DNA of 64,000 nucleotides. Source: an uncultured Lachnospiraceae bacterium. Its GTDB lineage: Bacteria > Bacillota > Clostridia > Lachnospirales > Lachnospiraceae. A program made the position numbers and the translations under genes. The stretch spans positions 1 to 64,000 of the forward strand of contig CACZBD010000014.1 of the NCBI GenBank assembly GCA_902779305.1. The letters are read 5' to 3'. The notes below the pieces were generated by a model. The model was not told where the DNA came from. It saw nothing but the letters and a program-made list of their open reading frames with translations, and did no database searches. Below, in pieces: positions 63,550-64,000 of the stretch (positions are counted from its first letter, which is position 1; each line of letters begins with the position of its first letter).

Positions 63550-64000
63550 ATGGAAGAAAAGAACACAACCCATATTTTGTACGGAAATATTGTCTATGCA
63601 GTCTCTCCGGAGAAACTGGTTTTTTCGGAAGGGGCTTATTTGGTGTGCGAAAACGGAAAATGCAGGGGTGTTTACGATTCCCGGGAAGACGCGCTGCGGA
63701 CATTGTCCGCACAGCCCGAAAAGGTACCGGTGACAGATTTTGGCGACCGCCTGATCGTTCCCGGACTGGTGGATCTGCATCTGCATGCGCCCCAGTATGC
63801 TTACCGCGGCCTCGGTATGGATCTGGAACTCGTTGAATGGCTGAATACCGTGACTTTTCCTGAAGAAGCCAAATACGGAGAGATCACCTATGCGGCGCAG
63901 GCTTATGATGATTTTGTTACCGATATGAAACAGACAGCCACGACCCGTATGTGTGTGTTCGGAACGGTCCATCCGGAGGCAACGCTTCTTTTGGCAAGAA
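63550..64000 (+). CDS. guaD: Guanine deaminase, N-terminal part (runs off window)
   Basis: The reading frame from ATG 63550 stays open to the window end (150 codons). It has the amidohydrolase metal motif PGLVDLHLHAPQYAYRG at about 76-92, followed by LELVEWLNTVTFPEEAKYG, both typical of guanine deaminase. The enzyme hydrolyses guanine to xanthine and ammonia, feeding xpt just upstream. AAGGGAT precedes the start. The C-terminal two-thirds lie outside the window. Confidence 0.88.
   Translation, partial: MEEKNTTHILYGNIVYAVSPEKLVFSEGAYLVCENGKCRGVYDSREDALRTLSAQPEKVPVTDFGDRLIVPGLVDLHLHAPQYAYRGLGMDLELVEWLNTVTFPEEAKYGEITYAAQAYDDFVTDMKQTATTRMCVFGTVHPEATLLLAR

Noticed and set aside
1..64000. Prophage, insertion sequence or transposase genes
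   Set aside because: No integrase, transposase, terminase or capsid-like protein was found in any readable frame.

Overview
The window looks like a chromosomal segment of a motile, glycan-degrading Gram-positive anaerobe of the Clostridia, most likely Lachnospiraceae. The grounds are AAGGAGG-type ribosome sites, sigma-A promoters, lipoprotein sugar-binding proteins, DUF1836 and DUF6033 proteins, secreted InlB-like repeat proteins, a perfect sigma-28 (flagellar) promoter, tRNA genes without encoded CCA, and roughly half G+C. Genus cannot be fixed from the sequence alone.

Layout. 1-240: tRNA-Asn and tRNA-CAT with a terminator. 267-8993: an alpha-galactoside locus (AraC regulator, two different GH36 alpha-galactosidases, one sugar ABC importer). 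9008-9382: tRNA-Asp and tRNA-Leu separated by three triloop hairpins. 9495-16436: acetyltransferase, a very large hybrid kinase that also carries HD-GYP and Hpt domains, a double-receiver protein, then PlsC-like and diacylglycerol-kinase-like lipid genes. 16443-18209: membrane HD-GYP protein. 18462-26660: a 2732-residue secreted protein (beta-helix, lipase-like domain, MBG-type repeats). 26775-32126: TetR-controlled carbohydrate kinase / class II aldolase / GtrA / class III aminotransferase cluster. 32086-35731: O-antigen ligase-like protein and DUF1836, divergent from degV and hemolysin III. 35942-45368: GGDEF-EAL protein, YdcF-like protein, YgjP-like protease, EamA transporter, a second hybrid kinase, a histidine phosphatase, and a sigma-28-driven DUF6033 pair. 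45474-50351: a 1625-residue InlB-repeat protein. 50392-50530: a candidate small RNA with its own promoter and terminator. 50660-51568: a J-domain protein. 51724-62779: a locus for N,N'-diacetylchitobiose. 62887-64000: xpt and the start of guanine deaminase.

How it works together. Two sugar loci dominate. The first imports alpha-galactosides and hydrolyses them in the cytoplasm. The second has a chitobiose phosphorylase, a hexose-phosphate mutase, a YesM/YesN-type two-component pair, an ABC importer and NagA. Together these read as import of GlcNAc2, phosphorolysis to GlcNAc plus GlcNAc-1-P, isomerisation to GlcNAc-6-P and deacetylation. A second theme is cyclic-di-GMP: two HD-GYP proteins and one EAL protein but no intact GGDEF motif in the window, next to two hybrid kinases with similar seven-helix sensor regions. 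A third theme is very large secreted proteins with no visible sortase motif.

The least explained items are the metal-box-like small RNA locus at 50392-50530, the GNA-triloop hairpins around the tRNA genes, the kinase-aldolase-GtrA-aminotransferase cluster, and the 2732-residue beta-helix/lipase protein. All functions are inferred by reading motifs by eye; no database search was run.
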